Source: Caprimulgus europaeus (Eukaryota; Chordata; Aves; Caprimulgiformes; Caprimulgidae). Taken from it: DNA of 64,000 bases. The notes below the pieces were generated by a model. It had not been told where the DNA came from and ran no database searches. It saw nothing but the letters and a program-made list of their open reading frames with translations. Below, piece by piece: positions 50,844 to 64,000 of this stretch (within the stretch, counting starts at the first letter, position 1; every line of letters starts with the position of its first letter). Position numbers and translations under genes: made by a program. The DNA is taken from the NCBI GenBank assembly GCA_907165065.1, contig OU015523.1, forward strand, positions 125,688,523 to 125,752,522. The letters are read 5' to 3'.

Positions 50844-51700
50844 TGAAAGTCCTTTGGCTCTGTGTCTGCACAGCAGTGAACAGCAGAGGTAGATCTGTGT
50901 GAACCAAACTTTGCTCTTCACGGTCTCACCTGGATCAACCATCCCTGGTACAGTTCCCCTGACACAGGAACAACTTGCTTCTGGATTTCTTGGAGCAGCG
51001 CCGTAGCCTGGAGGCATCCTACCTGCTGGGCTTGTGTTTCCATCTCTGAGGGGTTGCTTGCAGGGATGGGGACCTGCTCTCCTGTCTCCAGAGGGTAAAA
51101 CCTTCCCATCTGTGGTGGTGCTGGCTGTCTGGGGAGGTTTGCAGCTGCCCTGGGGGAGCACAGCCACCCTGCTGCTCAGAGGGGACCTGCTGCCAGGACC
51201 TGGGGCTCCCTGTGACTCAGGCAGCAGGTTACCTGCCTCTGGATTAGGGAGACAGCAGCGTGGGCTGGATGGGAAAGCGTTTGGGATGGATGGGAATGAG
51301 GAACTGGGTTCCTTTGATGCTGATCACAGGTATCTGTCGGCGCGATCTCGCCTCTGATGCTTATCTCTGCGGCTCCCTTTGCGTTTGTTCCGCCTGGCTC
51401 ATGTCTTCTCTTTATTAAAGGTCCCTTTGTCTCTCCCTCTTGCTCACATCTTTCTCATGAGCTTTAGATGCTTTTGTGAGGTGAGCAGAACCCTTGCCTG
51501 ATCAGGGCCCGTTTCTGCTCGGCATGGTGTAGACCAGATGGATTTTCCAGGCAGACCGTGCTGCCTGGGAGCGATCTGAGCTCCCACTCAGAGCCCCTCA
51601 TCGCCACTCAGCTGTCCCGTGTCTGCTGGGCAGGAGGTTTGCAGTGAATGCCAGGGGCTGCTTTCTCCCCATGGTGCAACTACAATATTCTGGGCACAAG

Positions 51701-52165
51701 TTGGAGCCAGCCCAGAGGAGGCCACCAGGATGATGCCAGGGCTGGAGCAGCTCTGCTGTGAGGACAGGCTGGGAGAGTTGGGGCTGTTCAGCCTGGAGAA
51801 GAGAAGGCTCCGGGGAGACCTTCCAGTGGCCTCCCAGTACCTGAAGGGGCTCCAGGAAGGCTGGGGAGGGACTTTGGCCAAGGGCAGGAAGTGAGAGAAC
51901 AAGGGGTGATGGCTTGAAAGTGTCAGAGGGGAGATGGAGCTGAGATGTGAGGAAGAAATTGTTTGGTGTGAGGGTGGTGAGACCCTGGCCCAGGTTGGCC
52001 AGAGAAGCTGTGGTTGCTCCTCCCTGGAAGTGTTCTCGGCCAGGTTGGCTGAGGCTTTGAGCAACCTGGTCTAGTGGAAGGTGTCCCTGCTGCTGGCAGG
52101 GGGGTTGGGACTGGAGGAGCTTTTTAGGGTCCCTTCCCACCCAAACCAGTCTGTGGTTCTATGAA
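51701..52165 (+). mobile_element. CR1 LINE fragment, type B
   Basis: From TTGGAGCCAGCCCAGAGGAG to the terminal GTGGTTCTATGAAATTCTG. Confidence 0.93.
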
Positions 52166-52680
52166 ATTCTGTCTGAGGAGCCCCCACAGCTCGGACTGTG
52201 GCAGCTGGAGGTCTACACCATCGAAAATACCACGTTGTCTTTCTCAGTTCTTCACATGGCTTTTAAGCATCAGCTGCTGTCCACTGCTGGAATAGCTGAT
52301 GGGCTGGACCTGCACTCTGTGGGACACGGATTAGACTGACAGTTAATGCAGAAGTTCTTTTTTCTTCCCTCCCTCCCTCCCCTCTCGGCTGCTCAGCGCT
52401 TTGCCAGTGGGAAGAGCTAACGTGTTCCTGCTGCTTCTTCTAAAATTTAGATATTTTTTTAAAGTCACAACTTTTAGTGCAGTCTTTTGTTTTCAGTCTG
52501 CATCCAAATTCCTGAGAGAAGGTGCAGTGAGGTGAATCCTGGGAAAACTGGCTGCACAGAGTGACCCCAGTGATGCTTCTGAGGTTTGGCAGAGTGTGAA
52601 ACTGTTACACAGAGATAGGAGCTGAGTGAGCCAGAAGCCTTGGTTGTGCCATCGGCCTTTTCTGCTGCCAGTTGTTAAAG

Positions 52681-52728
52681 GCAGGTGCCCACCCAGGCAG
52701 GTGCCCACCCAGGCAGGTGCCCACCCAG
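52681..52728. repeat. 16-bp tandem repeat, 3 copies
   Basis: Three identical copies of GCAGGTGCCCACCCAG. Confidence 0.95.
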
Positions 52729-52887
52729 GCCCAGTTGGCTTTTTTTATTTCTACTTGGCCTGTGGCACCAGGTGGAGCTTTCTGGTCAGTCAGTGCCATC
52801 ACACAGGGCTGGGGGAGATGTTGGGTGAGTGCTGCTGTCACTACACACCCAACAACTTGTCATCAGCCAGAACCCCCAGCACCCTCT

Positions 52888-53089
52888 CTGCTGGAGGGCA
52901 GCCCTGTGGAAAGGGGCCTGGGGGTTCTGGGCCATGGCAAGTTGAACATGAGCCAGCAGTGTGTCCTGGCAGCCAGGAGGGACCCCCGTGTCCTGGGGGC
53001 ACCCAGCCCTGCACTGCGAGCCGGGCCAGGGAGGGGATCGTCCCTCTCTGCTCTGCGCTGGGGCGGCCTCACCTCCAGCACAGCCACTG
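52888..53089 (+). mobile_element. CR1 LINE ORF2 fragment, type C (5' half of a split element)
   Basis: Shows AAAGGGGCCTGGGGGTTCTG, AAGTTGAACATGAGCCAGCA and GGGGCGGCCTCACCTCCAGC, the CR1 ORF2 tail. It stops exactly where 53341 resumes. Confidence 0.85.
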
Positions 53090-53340
53090 GTGATCAGCAG
53101 CTTCGGGAGCTGCTCAGTGACCTCTCCAGCTGCAGAAGCAGCTCTCAGGCAGTTTTGGGGTTTGTGGTTCTGATACATTCCTGTTACCCTTCTCAGATGG
53201 GCGGTGGAGGTGGAGGTGGTCTCCTGTCGTGTCTGCTGTTAGAGAGGGAAGCTGCTGGCTGTGGATGTGCTCACAGGGCAGGATTTCCAGGGGTTGTCTT
53301 CTATTTGACAGGGGTTAATTTTAAAAAGCACTAAAATAGT

Positions 53341-53864
53341 CCCATCTGGAGTGTTGTGTCCAGGTCCAGAGCCCCCAGCACAAGAAGGATGTGGAGCTGC
53401 TGGAGCAGGTCCAGAGGAGAGCCAGGAAGGTGATGAGAGGGCTGGAGCCCCTCTGTGCTGGAGAAAGGCTGAGGGTGCTGGGCTTGTTGAGCTGGGAGAA
53501 GAGAAGGCTCCAGGGAGACCTCACTGTGGACTTCCAGTGCCTGAAGGGAGCTCAGAAACAGGAGGGAGAGGGACTTCTGCCATGGGCAGAGAGTGACAGG
53601 ACAAGGGGAGATGGTTTTAAACTGAGAGAGGGGAGATTTAGGTGAGATAGGAGGAGGAAACTTTTCACCCAGAGGATGGTGAGACCCTGGCCCAGGTTGG
53701 CCAGAGAAGCTGTGGAGGCCCCATCCCTGGAAGTGTTGAAGGCCAGGTTGGATGGGGCCCTGGGCAACCTGACCTGGTGGTTGGCCACCCTGTCCACAGC
53801 AGGGGGGTTGGAACTGGATGATCTTTAAGGTCCTTTCCAACCCAAACCAGTCTGGGATTCTGTG
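53341..53864 (+). mobile_element. CR1 LINE fragment, type C (3' half of a split element)
   Basis: Begins CCCATCTGGAGTGTTGTGTC and carries the type C 3' end (GTTGGCCACCCTGTCCACAG), ending GGGATTCTGTG. Confidence 0.92.
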
Positions 53865-54395
53865 CAAATGAAATCAGCCTGGGTGAGAACCCTGCCTGCT
53901 TCCTGCAGACTCCAAAACCAGAGTCATCTGATTGTTGGTGGGAATTACAGCCCACGTAGCAGGAGGTGGCTCCTCACTGCTGTGTGAATCGGGGTGAAGC
54001 TGTTTCCCACCCCGGGGCTAGAGAGCTTGTCCTCTGATGTCTCTAATTTGTGGCAGAGGCTTCATCGAGCGTCAGGCAGCCCAGTGGGGCACCTGGCCAG
54101 TTTCCTTGCTGAGCAGGAGGCTCCTGGAACCCCACAGGGTCTGATTTCCTGCACCAGGCTCCAGACGTGCCATTCCCTTCTCCAGACAGGTCCTCCTGCT
54201 CGTGAGGTTGCAGCTTTGTCATTAACCCCAGTGCGAAGGAGCGTGGTAAAATTGTCATCTAAGCAAGATGAAGGGATTGCTTCTTCTGTGTCCCCTTGGT
54301 GTCCCGTTCCTCTGGTTCAGGAATTTATCCAGCAAAAAAACCCACAACTTCAGGTGAAACAGGAGAGGGGAATTTAAGAAAAGAAGGAGTAAAAT

Positions 54396-55210
54396 TCACA
54401 GAATCCCAGAATCACCTTGACTGGAAAAGCCCTTTGAGCTCCTGGAGTCCAACCATGAACCCAGCACTGCCCAGTCCCCACTGACCCATGTCCCTCAGCA
54501 CTGTGTCTACACGACTCTGCAATCCCTCCAGGGATGGGGACTCCACCACTGCCCTGGGCAACCCCTTCCAATGCCTCAGAACCCTTTCAGCAAAGAAATT
54601 CTTCCTCACATCCCATCTCAACTGCCCTGGCCACAACTGGAGCCCATTTCCTCTTGTCCTGTCCCTTGGTCCCTGGTTGAACAGACCCATCCCCACCTCT
54701 CTGCACCCTCCTCCAAGGGACTTGGACAGAGCCACAAGGTCTCCCCTCAGCCTCCTTTTCTCCAGGCTCAGCACCCCCAGTTCCCTCAGCCTGAACTCAG
54801 CACACTTGTGCTCCAGACCCTTCCCCAGCTCCGTTCCCTTCTCTGGACACGCTCCAGCACCTCCAGGTCCTTCTTGGAGTCAGGGGCCCAACACTGAACC
54901 CAGCACTCAAGCTGTGGCCTCACCAGTGCCCAGTGCAGGGGGAAGAGAACTTCCCTGCTCCTACTGGCCACACTGGTGCTGATCCAGGCCAGGATGCCCT
55001 TGGCCTTCTTGGCCACCTGGGCACTCTGCTGGCTCCTGTTCAGCTGCTGTTGCCCAACACCCCCAGGTCCCTCTGTGCCCAGCAGCTCTCCCCCCACTCC
55101 TCCCCAAGCCTGGAGCTGCCGGGGGTTGTTGTGACCCAAGGGCAGGATCCAGCACTTGGCCTGGTTGAACCTCATGGAATTGGCCCTGGCCCATGGATCC
55201 AGCCTGGATC
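54396..55210 (-). mobile_element. CR1 LINE fragment, type A, long copy
   Basis: Over 800 bp; read on the minus strand it contains the RT tail (MRFNQAKCWILPLGHNN) and the full type A body. On + it begins TTCACAGAATCCCAGAATCA. Confidence 0.94.
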
Positions 55211-55382
55211 CTTCATGATTCTGAACTTCCTTTGTTTTATGTTTTAAAGAAGCAAAGCAAAAAGCTGTACATGAGTAAAACTCAACAGCAGCCTCGGGTG
55301 TCTCAAGTGAAAGAGTCCCACTGTGATAGAGAGGAATTCAAAACCTCAAATTTCGAACAAAAACCAGGATGAATTATTAGTT

Positions 55383-55618
55383 GTCCCAGGGGAGGTTTAG
55401 ATTTGATCTGAGGAAAAACTTCCTCACCCAAAGGGTTGTCAAGCACTGGCACAGGCTGCCCAGAGAGGTGGTGAAGTCACCTTCCCTGGTGGGATTTAAC
55501 AGACGGGCAGACGAGGTGCTGAGGGACATGGGTTAGAGGTGGGGTTGGCAGTGTTGGGTTTATGGTTGGACTTGATGATCTTAAAGGGCTTTTCTAACCA
55601 CTTCTGTTCTGTGATTTG
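55383..55618 (+). mobile_element. CR1 LINE fragment, older relative of type A
   Basis: GGGGAGGTTTAGATTTGATC, then GTTGTCAAGCACTGGCACAG, and a CTTCTGTTCTGTGATTTG end. Similar to 60881-61214. Confidence 0.9.
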
Positions 55619-56407
55619 CATCCCTTTTTCCTTCTTTCCCCCAAAAAGAAAAGACAAAAGGTTACAGAAATCGGTTTTTCTTGGTGTACGTTGCTTTTTC
55701 CTGCAGCTTTTTCAAGGTCTGCCCCGTTGCTGCTGCTGGGAGCGAAGGGGTGAAGCGGTGCAGGAGCAGCTGAGCAAGGAGAACAGGCTGTGCCAGCCCC
55801 TCTGCTGGAGAGGGAGAAACACAACGTGATTTAAGTGGCAATAAACTGGACACGAAGCACCTGAGCGGCGGCTGCGAAACCTCTGCTCGGGGCCAGGCTG
55901 CACCGCTGGCCTCTGTCACAGGGCGCTGGGTACGGAGGGAAAACAGCTAAAACACCACCAGAGAGTTCTGGTGTGACCAGTTAAAAACCAGCAGGGAAAC
56001 TGAGAGGAGAAAAATGATCTCATGTTGCCTCGGTGGTACAACACCCCAGCGGGCCACCCCACCGGGCCACCCCAGCGGCAGCTTGGGGGTGTTCAGAGGG
56101 CAAGGCCGCGCCAGCCGCGATGGGAGGGACCGGTCCCGTCCCTCCTGGCACAGGCAGTGGCAAGGGATGGATGTTCCAGGTGAAAAACACCGTCCTTCTC
56201 TGCTTGTCGTGGGTCTTTGGGCAGTGGTGGCAGCAGCAGCCAGAGCTGAACGTCCTCTGGTGCCTCTGACCTGCACCATGCGGGGAGCCCAGGGCTGGTG
56301 AGGGTAACGGCTGTGGGGCAGGGCAGGGCACCAGAGACCTTCCACGGGTGCCTGTGCTTGACAAGAAGTGTCCAGAGAAAAGGTGTTTTATGCCAGAACT
56401 CCTGGCA

Positions 56408-56933
56408 GATGAGGCCACATCTGGAATATTGTGTCCAGTTCTGGGCCCCACAGTTCCAGAAGGACAGGGAGCTGCTGGAGAGAGTCCAGCACAGAGCCAC
56501 CAAGGTGAGGGAGGGAGTGGAGCATCTCCCTGATGAGGAAAGGCTGAGGGAGCTGGGGCTCTGGAGCTTGGAGAAGAGGAGGCTGAGGGGGGACCTCATT
56601 AATGTTGATCAATATCTGAAGGGTGAGTGTCAGGAGGATGGGGCCAGGCTCTTCTCAGTGGTGTCCAGTGATAGGACAAGGGGCAATGGGTGTGAGCTGG
56701 AGCACAGGAGGTTCTGCTTGGATTTGAGGAGAAACTTCTTTCCTGTGAGGGTGCCAGAGCCCTGGGCCAGGCTGCCCAGGGAGGGTGTGGAGTCTCCTTC
56801 TCTGGAGATGTTCAAACCCACCTGGACACCTTCCTGTGTGATCTCATCCAGGTGTTCCTGCTCCGGCAGGGGGTTGGACTGGATGAGCTTTGAGGTCCCT
56901 TCCAATCCCTGACACTCTGTGATTCTGTGATTC
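56408..56933 (+). mobile_element. CR1 LINE fragment, type D
   Basis: From GATGAGGCCACATCTGGAAT to the clean terminal CTCTGTGATTCTGTGATTCC; same type as 47192. Confidence 0.93.
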
Positions 56934-57203
56934 CTCTCTGGTCACCACTTCCAGCCTGTCCCACTGTTCTGCCTTGGAAAGGCACTGGTGACCCTGGAGA
57001 GGAGCGCCTTGGCCTGCAGCAGGGATTCTCAGTGGCGTTTGCACACAGAAGCAGAGGTCAGGCTGCTTCCTCCTGCTGGCAAACCCTGCGGGATTTTCAG
57101 TGCCCTACAGAGTTCCCGTGTCTGGGATCCCCTGGTTCACTGGTGGTGCCTGGCTGACACTCCAGGTCCTGCCTGGCAGTGGTGCACACCGTGCAGATTA
57201 TAG

Positions 57204-57371
57204 CGTCATGGACTGGTTTGGGTGGGAAGGGACCTTGAAGCTCCTCCAGTCCCAACCCCCCTGCCAGCAGCAGGGACACCTTCCACTAGACCAGGTTGCT
57301 CAAAGCCTCAGCCAACCTGGCCCAGAACACTTCCAGGGAGGAGCAGCCACAGCTTCTCTGGCCAACGTGGG
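57204..57371 (-). mobile_element. CR1 LINE fragment, type B
   Basis: 3'-end copy; on + GCGTCATGGACTGGTTTGGG to TTCTCTGGCCAACGTGGG. Confidence 0.92.
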
Positions 57372-58773
57372 ACACTGTCTCTGGGGTCTCAGTTCAGTCA
57401 CACCTGCCTTTGGGCTCAGCTTTCTGCTCCAGCGTGGAGTCCTCCATGGCCTACATGTGGGTATTTGCTCCACCATTGAATTTCCCTGGGCTAATTCCAT
57501 GGGCTGCAGGGGACCTCATTTACCTTCAAGTGTTGAACTGTCTGTCTGAGGTTCTCTGTTCCCCCCTCCTCCTCCTTCCTCAGGACAACAATGCTCTCTC
57601 CATGCTCTCTCTTTGTTTAGGCTGGTGGTTGTCTTTTGTTCAGGTCAATGGCCTCTCCTTCAGGTTCTCTCCACCTTTTTCTTTTCAAGACAGTCCTTCC
57701 CCTCATGAATATGGATTCGAAGAGGTGTTTCTCTATTGCTGGTTGGCTCAGCCTGGGATGGAGGTGGGTCTGCCTTGGAGCCAGGGAGCTTTTCAAAGGG
57801 ATCATCATTGTAGCCCCTTCCCCCACTACCAAAAGCATCCTGTCCCCCCCAGACTCAACACATTGGTCAACTTGTGTCTTACCAAGAAACGCTGTAGGCA
57901 GCCAAAGGCTGCTCTGACATCCAGGCTGGGTTTTCCTTAGAATTCCCTTTTCCGCTTGTCTGGAGCGAAAGCTGCTGAAGAGGAAGGATGTTTGTCAAGG
58001 GCTCGTGTGGTGGAGCTGAGCAGGGTTGGCAGTGGGAGCAGGAGCAGGAGATGAGTCAGCTCGAGGTGGGGCTGGCAGGTATTTGTCTCTACACCACCTG
58101 AGCCTGCCTTCGCTCGGGGCACTGCTGAGCGCTGGGGCGGCCGCGCTGGCAGCGCGCTGGGAAACGCGGCTCATGGCCATGGTGGAGCACACTGGGAGGG
58201 AGGGAAGAGCTGTAATAGTGCTGGGTGGGTGGGTGGAAAACAAACCATCTGAACAGGGCAGCCCAGCAGCCTTCTCCAGAGGTGGAGTAAAAGGGATTCC
58301 AAATCAGGGATCTGCAGCAACTTGCCAGAACGTGCTCCTGTGGAAGAGGATGTTGTGCTGCTCCCTCCGGGGTGGGGATCGGGGCCAGTGTTCCTCTGAG
58401 TGTCTCTTCAGTGTTGGATTTATGAGCTCATGTTTTCAGAGGATGATTGAACTCCTCTGTGGCACGTCAGGTGATAGATCCCGTGGCGGTGTTTATGGAG
58501 ATGAGGGGAGAGGGTGCTTGGATGTCTGCTGAACGTTTGGAGAAAGGTCCTGTCCCTCTCCCTACACAGGAGAAAGCCCTTCAGTTGTGGTCAGGGGACC
58601 AGCATCACTGTCCCTCCTTCCCTGCAGATCCAGTGCAGGGCTGCTGGGCAGCCTCTGCAACCCACCCCCATCCCATGGTTTGCTCTGCCTCAGGTCTTTA
58701 GATTTCTGCGTCCCAAGTGAGCAGCCTATGCCCACTGTCAGACCCCGTGAGCCCTTCCCTGCATTTTATCTGT

Positions 58774-59004
58774 GATCACAGAACCCCAGACTGGGCTGGG
58801 TTGGAAGAGAGACCTCAAAGCTCCTCCAGTGCCAACCCCCCTGCCAGCAGCAGGGACACCTTCCACTAGACCAGGTTGCTCAAAGCCTCAGCCAACCTGG
58901 CCCAGAACACTTCCAGGGAGGAGCAGCCACAGCTTCTCTGCCCAACCTGGGCCAGGGTCTCACCACCCTCACACCAAACAATTTCTTCCTCACATCTCAG
59001 CTCA
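58774..59004 (-). mobile_element. CR1 LINE fragment, type B
   Basis: On + GATCACAGAACCCCAGACTG to TTCCTCACATCTCAGCTC. Confidence 0.93.
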
Positions 59005-59235
59005 ATTTACTCATCATCAGCCTGAAATTTAACAGAACCTAAAAAGTTGGGCAGGAAGGAAAAAATGGATCAGAGCAGCACGAGGTTGGGGAGAGATGAC
59101 CAAAGTGATGTGAGTGCTGGGATAAGTTATTGCTGCTGGTGCTGGAGCTGAGCTGGGGCGACCAGTCATGTTCACCCCTGAGCCTGCTGCAGAGACAGGA
59201 GTGAGCAGCAGCTGAAATTGCCTTCATGGGAAATG

Positions 59236-59632
59236 AGAGAGACGAGGGAGCTGGGGCTGTTCAGCCTGGAGATGGGAAAGCTCCAGGGAGACCTTATTGT
59301 GGCCTTTCAATACTTGAAGGGGGCCTCTAAGAATGATGGGGGCAAACTTTTGAACAGGGTCTGTAGTGACAGGACAAGAGGTGATGGTTTTGAGTTAAAA
59401 AGCAGAGATTTAGATATAAGGAGGAAATTTTTTACAGTGAGAGTGGTGAGACCCTGGCCCAGGTTGCCCAGAGAGGTGGTCGAAGCCCCATCCCTGGAAA
59501 CCTTCAAGGTCAGGTTGGACAGGGCTCTGAGCTACCTGGTGTGGTTGAAGATGTCCCTGCTGACTGCAGGGGGGCTGGATTAGATGACCGTGGAAGGTCC
59601 CTTCCCACCCAAACCAGGCTGTGGTTCTGTGC
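59236..59632 (+). mobile_element. CR1 LINE fragment, type C relative
   Basis: GAGGGAGCTGGGGCTGTTCA, then GGCCTTTCAATACTTGAAGG, ending GTGGTTCTGTGCC. More diverged than types A and B. Confidence 0.9.
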
Positions 59633-60021
59633 CTGTATGAGATCCATGAGTATCTCACACGTCCCGTGTGACACGGGCGCTGGCGTGCAGGTGGCAACGC
59701 GAGCGCTTTCCACCATCATCGCTCCACGCCCAGGGAGAAGAATGCAGGTGGAGGCAGGACGGTGGGTGGTGTGTGCAGGAGAACACGCTGGGATGCTGGG
59801 CTGCTCCAGCTGGAGGCTCTGGTCTGAAAGCCACCACAAACACTGCAGGGGGATGGCATTGAACTGGCCGACCTGTGCCACTGAGGGGTCCCTGGGCTTT
59901 CTCCTCTTTCTCGTGGGTGGCGTCTCTTTTCCCAGCCACACTTTGTACTGAAGCACAGGAAGACGTGCTGCATCATCCATGGTTTGTGTGTCCATCATAT
60001 GTTCACTGCAAACATCTCTGA

Positions 60022-60159
60022 GGTGCAGTGGGGACGTCTGTCTGTGCCCCAGTGCTCTCAGGGTGAAGGTGCAGTGGGGACGTCTGTCTGTGCCCCAGTG
60101 CTCTCAGGGTGAAGGTGCAGTGGGGACGTCTGTCTGTGCCCTGATGCTCTCAGGGTGAA
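60022..60159. repeat. 46-bp tandem repeat, 3 copies plus partial fourth
   Basis: Copies start at 60022, 60068 and 60114 (GGTGCAGTGGGGACGTCTGT). The third differs by two bases, and a diverged fourth follows at 60160. Confidence 0.95.
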
Positions 60160-60880
60160 GGTGCAGGGTGGCTCTGGTCCCTGTCTGTGCCCCTCGAGAG
60201 CTCTGCAGGTGCCACCTACTCAGGTACCCGCTGCAGGGGCCACCACCTTGGGAACCTGCTGCCTTCTCCAGCACAGCCTTGTGCCTAAATGCAGCTGCAG
60301 AAGGAAGCCAACCTCACCAACCACGTTTGTCTCGTGTTTGTGGGTTTTCCCCGTGTTCTTTGGGCAGTCTGTCTGCTCCAGAAGATCTCAGATTTCTCCA
60401 TGCAAGAGTGGCCATCAGGTCACATCAGTGTCACTCTGTTATCTCTCAGATGCTGGGCTGTGTTAGCTCTGTTCCTTGTGCTGGCTTCTGTCATTTCTGG
60501 CTCTCAGTCAACCAGAGCAATTCCTGCAGCCGCCCGCCCGCTTGAGTCACCCCAGAGATCATTTTCCTGCTGGCGAGGGTGGCCCCGTTCGCCTACCGCG
60601 CCTCCAGGCTGATCTCACCGCAGAGTGAGAGCTACAGAGACACCACGGATGGGCTGTGACCAGGAGGAGTCACAGGATGGAGTCTGGTGCTGTAACCAGG
60701 GTCAGGCTCTGGCGTTCTGACACGATGAAGGTCACCCCAGGCACCGCGTGTCGCTGGATGAGCTCCGCGCGAGGTGTCCGTGCGGTGCAGCTGGGGGAGT
60801 TGGAGCGGGTGTGTGTGTCATCTGCTGCTGGGGGGAACCCACCTTTGAAAGCCTCATCTCTTCCCTGTCACTGCACACGT

Positions 60881-61214
60881 TGCTCTCTCCAAGTCCCTGA
60901 AAGGAGGGTGTGGAGAGGTGTGGTTTGGTCTCTTCTCCCAGGTAACAAGTGAGGGAACGAGAGGAAATGGCCTGAAGTTGCACCAGGGGAGGTTCAGATT
61001 GGATCTGAGGAAAATCTTTTTCACTGAAAGGGTTCTCAAGCATTGGAACAGGCTGCCCAGGGAGGTGGTGGAGTCACCTTCCCTGGTGGTATTTAGCAGA
61101 CAGGTAGACAAGGTGCTGAGGGACGTGGGTTAGAGGTGGGATTGGCAGTGTTGAGTCTATGGTTGGACGTGATGATCTTAAAGGTCTTTTCCAACCACTG
61201 TGACTCTGTGATTC
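60881..61214 (+). mobile_element. CR1 LINE fragment, older relative of type A
   Basis: CTCTCCAAGTCCCTGAAAGG, then AGGTAACAAGTGAGGGAACG, ending CTCTGTGATTCGATG. Confidence 0.9.
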
Positions 61215-61694
61215 GATGTCAGCTGTTCTTTGCTTAAGAATAAAGAAATGAGACAAGCAAGATGCAGTGCCAGGCTTTTCCTCCTCGCAGGTTTAGTGCC
61301 CATAACTGCTGTCACATCTGTTCTTCTCTCTCTCCATTTTTGATCTGGCTTAGTGTGACCTCTGCTTTGCGCTACCACGCTCTGCAGGCTGGTGTCTTCT
61401 CTAGCTCGTGCCTGCCCTTGAGGCACAGGGCAAGCCATTCCTTGGGTTGAGGCTGCACATGCCTTTCTGTGAAGCTTCATCTGGAGCCTTCAACCAGGAA
61501 TGATTTGTTTTGGACAGACCTTTCCGTTTGTGTGTGCGTGTTTGTGTTCCGGGGGGGACCGGGATGCTCAGACCATGGCTTGCAGCCAAACTGGGGGAAT
61601 CCCTGTGTCAGCGACGTGACAGCTTCAGTGGGAGAAGGACAGTGTTGGTGTAACCCATCACCTGTGCTTGATGGAGGTCTTCTTCCTGTTACCC

Positions 61695-61730
61695 AGAGTC
61701 CCAGAATCGCCTCAGTTGGGAAGGAATCTG
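61695..61730 (-). mobile_element. Possible tiny CR1 3'-end remnant
   Basis: On + AGAGTCCCAGAATCGCCTCA, then GTTGGGAAGGAA, resembles the CR1 3'-end complement; too short to be sure. Confidence 0.35.
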
Positions 61731-62247
61731 TTTTTGTTTGCTGTTTATCACTTCAACTCCCACCTTTGTACTTTTTTCTCTCACACGCATCCACACTTTT
61801 TTTTCTGACTGTTGAAAAGGAGGTTTCCACCTTCACTTGTGATTCTGGTGGGAAGTTTTGCACCTGGAGGATTTGATACTTGCTCTGCCCCATCTCTATG
61901 ATGATGGACATATTTTTCCACCAAAGTTATTTTCTTCTTAGCTCTTCTGTCTTTGTTGTCAATGTTTTCTGTGTTGTCCTCAAAGAGTGCAGCTGTTGGG
62001 GGGTTCCTACGTGGAGTTCTCCTCTGTCTTATATTGCCAGGCAAATTCTATCCATCAGATCCTGAATTTCCTCTTCCTTTCATTTTTGTTTCTTTTTTCT
62101 TTTCCATTCCCCTGGAATAAATGTTGTCAAGCTGCTTTTTTTTTCCCTTAAATATTGATGTAGTTCATCCCTTCCCTTTGTGTGACCTGGACCACGATTC
62201 TTTCTAACGTTATCTGAAGTTCTCCTGTCCAGCTCTGGTGTGGGTGA

Positions 62248-64000
<1,753 letters not shown>

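Overview
The window is vertebrate nuclear DNA, almost certainly from a bird. Two things show this. First, five internal coding exons of STIM1 (stromal interaction molecule 1, the ER calcium sensor of store-operated calcium entry) lie in order on the + strand with proper GT-AG splice sites and continuous reading phase. Second, the intervening DNA is filled with 5'-truncated CR1 LINE fragments, the dominant bird and reptile retrotransposon. By my boundaries CR1 covers about 19-20 kb (roughly 30%) in 55 fragments. That is high for a bird and hints at a CR1-rich lineage such as Piciformes or Bucerotiformes (inference only).

Layout. Positions 1-36970 are intron 1 (its 5' end and exon 1 are not recognisable here). 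Exon 2 is 36971-37104 (EF-hand), exon 3 is 43850-43964 (hidden EF-hand), exon 4 is 48751-48862 (first part of SAM), exon 5 is 50714-50829 (rest of SAM) and exon 6 is 62309-62486 (transmembrane helix and start of coiled-coil 1). The window ends 1.5 kb into intron 6. Together the exons encode the span matching human residues 46-264 with no insertion or deletion. Exon 1 (signal peptide) and the C-terminal exons (CC1 remainder, CAD/SOAR, polybasic tail) are outside. No second gene, tRNA, rRNA or CRISPR array is seen; the many long open frames are CR1 sense or antisense frames or tandem-repeat artefacts.

The CR1 fragments fall into several types, called A, B, C, D here plus older ones. Type A and B copies are very alike and look recent. 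Several have mosaic 3' ends, a few lack the 3' end altogether, and inverted pairs flank some exons. In this report the CR1 types are working labels from shared sequence, not database names.

Other structure: a 22-bp minisatellite with higher-order order (35547-35897), an 18-bp G-rich repeat just upstream of exon 2 (36518-36661), a 46-bp repeat in intron 5, a perfect 21-bp-arm hairpin in intron 1 (8909-8960), and a NAGNAG tandem acceptor at exon 2. I found no new biological system; the most interesting items are the hairpin, the two repeats upstream of exon 2, and the CR1 mosaics.
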